A DNA stretch of 64,000 nt from Kocuria atrinae C3-8 (GTDB taxonomy: Bacteria > Actinomycetota > Actinomycetes > Actinomycetales > Micrococcaceae), in assembly GCF_000286355.1 (NCBI RefSeq), contig NZ_AJXN01000110.1:19419-83418 (forward strand), given 5' to 3'. The notes under the pieces were generated by a model. It worked only from the letters and a program-made list of their open reading frames with translations, made no database searches and had not been told where the DNA came from. Position 1 is the first letter of the stretch. The number at the start of each line of letters is the position of its first letter. The position numbers were made by a program, and so were the translations under genes. Shown piece after piece: positions 60,375 through 64,000 of the stretch.

Positions 60375-62306
60375 TCAGTCGAGCCCGCGCAACTCCAAGG
60401 TCAGCTCGGACTCGGCGTCATCGGAAACCGTGAACGGAATGCCCCAGTCCTGTTGGTACAGGTGGCACGCGGCGTGCTCGGGGATCTCGCCGTCCGGGGA
60501 ACCGTCGCACGCGGCCGCTCGGGCGGTGATGTGCAGAACACCCTCGGTCACGCCGTCGGCCAGGCGGAGCGTGCGGGTCAGGCCCTGTGCGGTGCCGTCG
60601 CCCTCAACGAGTGCCTCGGCCGGGGAGGACGAAACCTTCAGCTGCGTGGGATCACCCCAGCGGGTGTCCAGCTTCTGGCCGGTGGGAGCGGAGAACCGGA
60701 CCACCAGGTCCAGGGCACCCGGTGCGATCGGGGTGCGCTTGCGCTGCATCTGTGCCGCACCCTCGTCCACGGTCTGAGCGTCCTTGGGCACGGGCACGCG
60801 CACCAAACGGTGAGCGTTGGCTTCGACAACCACCATCACGGGCTGCTCGTCCGCGTCGTCCAGGATCACGCCGGACGGCTCGGCCAGCCCGCGGGTCAGC
60901 GTGGAGACCTCGTTGGTCGAGGGGTCGTAGCGACGGATCGCGCCGTTGTAGGTGTCCGCGATCGCCACCGAGTTGTCGGGCAGCACGGCAACGCCCAGGC
61001 AGTGCTGCAAGCGGGCCTGGTCGGCAGCGCCGTCGCGGAAGCCGAAGTCGAACAGACCCTCACCGATCGGACTGTCCACGGAGGACACCGCACCGGACTC
61101 GTCGAAGCGCACGCGGCGCAGTGCCGAAGACTCGGAGTCCGCAACCCAGACCGTCCCGGAGGAATCCTGTGCCAGACCCGACGGCTGGGCGAACCAGGAC
61201 TCGCTCGCGGCGCCGTCGCGCAGGCCCTCGTCACCGGTGCCCGCGAGCACGGCGACCTGACCGGTGCGCGGGTCGAAGGAGAACAGCTGGTGGGTGCCGG
61301 CCATCGCGATGACCAGGGTGTCCGCTGCGGTGGACCACAGCACGTCCCACGGCGAGGACAGCGCAACGTCCGTGGGAGCGGCGTCGGCGGGAATTTCGTT
61401 GGGGTCCACGCCGCGAGCGCGAGCGTCGTCGAGCAGGCGCTGCACGCCGTTACCGGCCAGGGTGCGCACCTTGCCCGTGGACAATTCCACGCCGCGCAGG
61501 CGGTGGTTGACGGTGTCCGCGACGATCAGGTCGTAACCCACGGTCGCGCGCACCGATTCGGGCAGCAGGGCCACGCCCTGCGGCTCGTTGAAGCGGGTGG
61601 CATCCGCGGGGCCGTCCGCCCAGCCCTTGGTACCGGAACCGATGGCCCGGCGCACCGTGGTGAGGTCGTCCTCGAGCTGCACCAGGCGGTGGTGGCCGGT
61701 ATCGGTGACCAGGAAGGAGCCGTCCGGCAGACGCACGGACTTGCCCGGGAAGCGCAGGTCGCCCTCGGGACGCGGGCGCGGCACGTAGGGACCGTCGCCG
61801 CGGTGCAGGGTGCCCTTGGCGTCATGCTCGGCCACGAGCTCCTCCACGAGCGATTCCAGGCCCTGCACGTGACCCTCACCGGACAGGTGCGCCACGATGT
61901 AGCCTTCGGGGTCCAGCACCACCAGGGTGGGCCAGGCACGCGCCGTGTAGGCGTCCCAGGTCTTGAGCTCGGGGTCGTCGAGCACCGGGTGGGTGATCTC
62001 GTAGCGATCCACCGCGGCAGCCAGTGCGTCGGGATCGGCTTCGTGCTCGAACTTGGGCGAGTGCACGCCCACGGTCACCAGCACGTCCGAGTACTTCTCC
62101 TCGAGCGGGCGCAGCTCGTCCAGCACGTGCAGGCAGTTGATGCAGCAGAAGGACCAGAAGTCCAACACCACGATCTTGCCGCGCAGGGCCTCCAGATCCA
62201 GCTGCCGGTCGCCGGTGTTGAGCCAGGCGCGGCCGGTGAGCTCGGAAGCTCGTACGGGGGTAGTGCTCCGCTGTGTCTTCACAGTGTGTTGAGTCCTTCC
62301 AGGCAT
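60375..62306 (-). CDS. Thioredoxin-like protein fused to NHL beta-propeller
   Basis: 643 residues, intact. The thioredoxin-like domain (about 25-165) contains CCINCLHV, an unusual CxxC with an extra leading Cys, and ARAWPTLVVLD. An NHL-repeat propeller follows (SVRLPDGSFLVTDTGHHRLVQ, GVALLPES, VWVADSESSALRRV). The C-terminal ~110 residues form another beta domain. The layout matches NHLRC2-like proteins, with unclear redox roles. Start ATG 62306; GTG 62282 is an alternative. Confidence 0.85.
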   Translation of the reverse strand: MPGRTQHTVKTQRSTTPVRASELTGRAWLNTGDRQLDLEALRGKIVVLDFWSFCCINCLHVLDELRPLEEKYSDVLVTVGVHSPKFEHEADPDALAAAVDRYEITHPVLDDPELKTWDAYTARAWPTLVVLDPEGYIVAHLSGEGHVQGLESLVEELVAEHDAKGTLHRGDGPYVPRPRPEGDLRFPGKSVRLPDGSFLVTDTGHHRLVQLEDDLTTVRRAIGSGTKGWADGPADATRFNEPQGVALLPESVRATVGYDLIVADTVNHRLRGVELSTGKVRTLAGNGVQRLLDDARARGVDPNEIPADAAPTDVALSSPWDVLWSTAADTLVIAMAGTHQLFSFDPRTGQVAVLAGTGDEGLRDGAASESWFAQPSGLAQDSSGTVWVADSESSALRRVRFDESGAVSSVDSPIGEGLFDFGFRDGAADQARLQHCLGVAVLPDNSVAIADTYNGAIRRYDPSTNEVSTLTRGLAEPSGVILDDADEQPVMVVVEANAHRLVRVPVPKDAQTVDEGAAQMQRKRTPIAPGALDLVVRFSAPTGQKLDTRWGDPTQLKVSSSPAEALVEGDGTAQGLTRTLRLADGVTEGVLHITARAAACDGSPDGEIPEHAACHLYQQDWGIPFTVSDDAESELTLELRGLD

Positions 62307-62528
62307 GCAGAATCAGGTCTTCCAGGTCAACGTTAGCCGCCGCGCGCATCTTCCCGGGCACGCGCGTTGCGGTCTGTGACGCGCGTTCGGCGAGCGGGCC
62401 CGCGCCATGGACGACGACGCCGCTCACCCCGTCCCGCGGTCGGCACCCTTGATGTCCGTGCCGGCCCGAATGCGAACCGGCCTAAGTTCGAACCGGCCCG
62501 AGGCGAGATCGGGACGCGTGCTGGGACG

Positions 62529-64000
62529 TCAGCGGCGTCGTCGTTCGTCCTGTTCGGCCAGGTTGGCCATCATTTCGTTGTAGGCCTTGAGCTCGGCGTC
62601 GTCGGTGCGGTCCGCCTGCCGGTCCACGCGGCGGTTCTCCTTGCTGCCCTCGAGTGCCCACAGGATGGCAACGATCACGGCCAGCAGGAACGTGGGGAAC
62701 TCACCGATCCCCCACATGAGCATGCCGCCCAGCTCCTGGTCCTCCAGTGCGCTGGGGCCCAGGGGCGGCCCATGTTGCCGAACCAGCCGGCCTGAAGCAC
62801 CGCGGTCATGCTCATGATGGAGATACCGATGAACGCGTGGGCAGCCATGGTGGCCAGCAGGAGCACCAGGCGCATGGGGTAGCTGGGTCGCTTGGGGATG
62901 GGATCGATGCCGATGAGCACCAGGGCGAACATGTACCCGGTGAACAGGAAGTGCATCATCATGAACTCGTGGCCCACGTGGTAGCGCAGCGTGATGTGGA
63001 ACAGGTCCGTGAAGTAGAACAGCACGATCGAGAACGCAAAGTTGGCCGCGGCGAAGATCGGGTGCGTCACGATCTTGCCCCACGTGGAGTGCACCAGGCG
63101 AAGGATCCATTCGCGAGGACCACGGGTGCCGTCCCCGCGGGGCTCCAGCGCCTTGAGAATAACCGTGATGGGCGCACCGGAGACCAGGAACAGCGGCACG
63201 ATCATGGTCAGGCTCATGTGCTCCACCATGTGGGCGGAGAACAGCACACGGGCGTACACCGCCACGCCGCCGGACGTCGCGTACATGAGCAGCACCAGAC
63301 CGATCAGCCAGGACGCGGTCCGCAGCACCGACCACTTGTCGCCCCGGCGCCACACCTTGATCGCAGCCCAGAGGTACACGATGGCGAAGAAAACGACCAC
63401 TGCGGCCCAGAACCAGTCGATGCGCCATGTGGTGAACCACGAGGCGAAGGTCGGTTCGGGCGGCAGTTCGTACCACGTGAGCAAACGTGCCGGAGAGGCA
63501 TCAGTGGGCATCTCCTCCGGTACGGGCGGAGCCGTGCGGCTCAGCGCGGAGGCAATACCCATGAGCAGGCCCATGAGCACCAGCTCCACCACGATCAGGC
63601 GCCACAGTGTGGCCGTGCGCGATCGGGAACCGTCCTCCACACCCGGAATCAGCCACTGCCGGTGGGCGAAACCGACCAGGGCCAGCAGCAGGGTGAGCAC
63701 GAGTTTGGCCAGCACGATGCGCCCGTAGCCCGAGTTCAACTGCTCCCACGTGCCAATGCGCACCTGGGCGTTGATGATGCCGGACAGCAGCACCAGGAAA
63801 TAGCAGCCCAGGGCCACCACGGAATAGCGGCGGAGCACCACGGACAACAGCGGTACGCGGTGCTTGGTCTCGCCGCGGTGGGCGATCACCGTGGATTCCT
63901 TGGCGAGCAGCGGGCTGGCCCATGCCAGAACGATCAGTCCGCCCACCCACAGGCACACACCCATGAGGTGCAGGCCCAGCGAGTTCACGGCGCCCATGTG
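62529..64000 (-). CDS. CopD/CtaG-type copper membrane protein (5' end outside window)
   Basis: Partial, at least 490 residues. One base is missing near 62765 (CCCCCT read as CCCCT). The first ~230 residues match CopD (copper import/resistance), including LHLMGVCLWVGGLIVL; the second half matches the caa3-type oxidase assembly protein CtaG (SAHMVEHMSLTMIVPLFLV, HEFMMMHFLFTGYMF). The repaired C-terminus adds a helix and a charged tail ending DERRRR. Likely helps supply copper to cytochrome oxidase. Confidence 0.85.

Noticed and set aside
62307..62528. Possible gene in the 222-nt gap before the CopD/CtaG stop
   Set aside because: No ORF with a ribosome site; it contains a direct repeat CGAACCGGCC and two inverted copies of the GACGACGCCGC word but nothing coding.

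Overview
The window is high-GC actinobacterial DNA. The gene set points to the family Micrococcaceae (a Kocuria-like or related halotolerant genus): an HspR/HAIR-controlled dnaK-grpE-dnaJ-hspR cluster whose DnaJ has no zinc finger, an Mrp (mnh) Na+/H+ antiporter with a fused A/B subunit, an LpqY-SugABC-type trehalose importer, and three BCCT compatible-solute transporters. The genus is inferred from gene content only.

Layout. 1-6.8 kb: two tandem secreted metallophosphoesterases, BCCT transporter 1, a TetR regulator with a serine hydrolase, and a divergent MFS permease. 6.9-13.2 kb: clpB with a HAIR operator, a small LEA-like protein, a short-chain dehydrogenase, and an operon of membrane protein, acetyltransferase and tag. 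13.3-20.8 kb: a MazF-type toxin-antitoxin pair, a HAD phosphatase, a DEAD-box helicase, a second dehydrogenase, a DJ-1 protein, a DoxX protein and an AGCS symporter. 20.8-25.7 kb: a hexose-6-phosphate mutarotase, a second AGCS symporter, a Bcr/CflA exporter and trmB. 25.8-28.15 kb: a two-gene envelope cassette bracketed by two copies of a 122-bp symmetric repeat. 28.2-36.8 kb: BCCT 2, the dnaK operon and BCCT 3. 36.9-42.1 kb: a phosphatase-kinase-pabC operon, then a thiamine-type ECF transporter under a TPP riboswitch. 42.2-49.2 kb: the mnh operon. 49.4-53.6 kb: an MFS permease, dcd, a GNAT, tRNA-Gly(CCC), panD and an AEC transporter. 53.7-58.5 kb: the trehalose-type ABC importer. 58.5-64 kb: two membrane-anchored unknowns, a thioredoxin-NHL protein and a partial CopD/CtaG protein.

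How the genes work together. Much of the window concerns stress and osmotic balance: solute import (three BCCTs, two AGCS symporters), Na+/H+ exchange, protein repair (ClpB, DnaK system, DJ-1) and trehalose uptake.

Data quality. About 35 single-base losses, nearly all within short G or C runs, break otherwise normal genes, including dnaK, dnaJ, trmB and mnhA. Restoring one base per site gives full-length proteins, and every repaired span becomes a multiple of three. I therefore annotate these genes as whole CDSs with suspected sequence errors, not as pseudogenes.

The most interesting unexplained structure is the pair of 122-bp elements (25816-25937 and 28028-28149). Each has the layout 22-8-22-18-22-8-22, with inverted halves and compensatory changes between the two copies.
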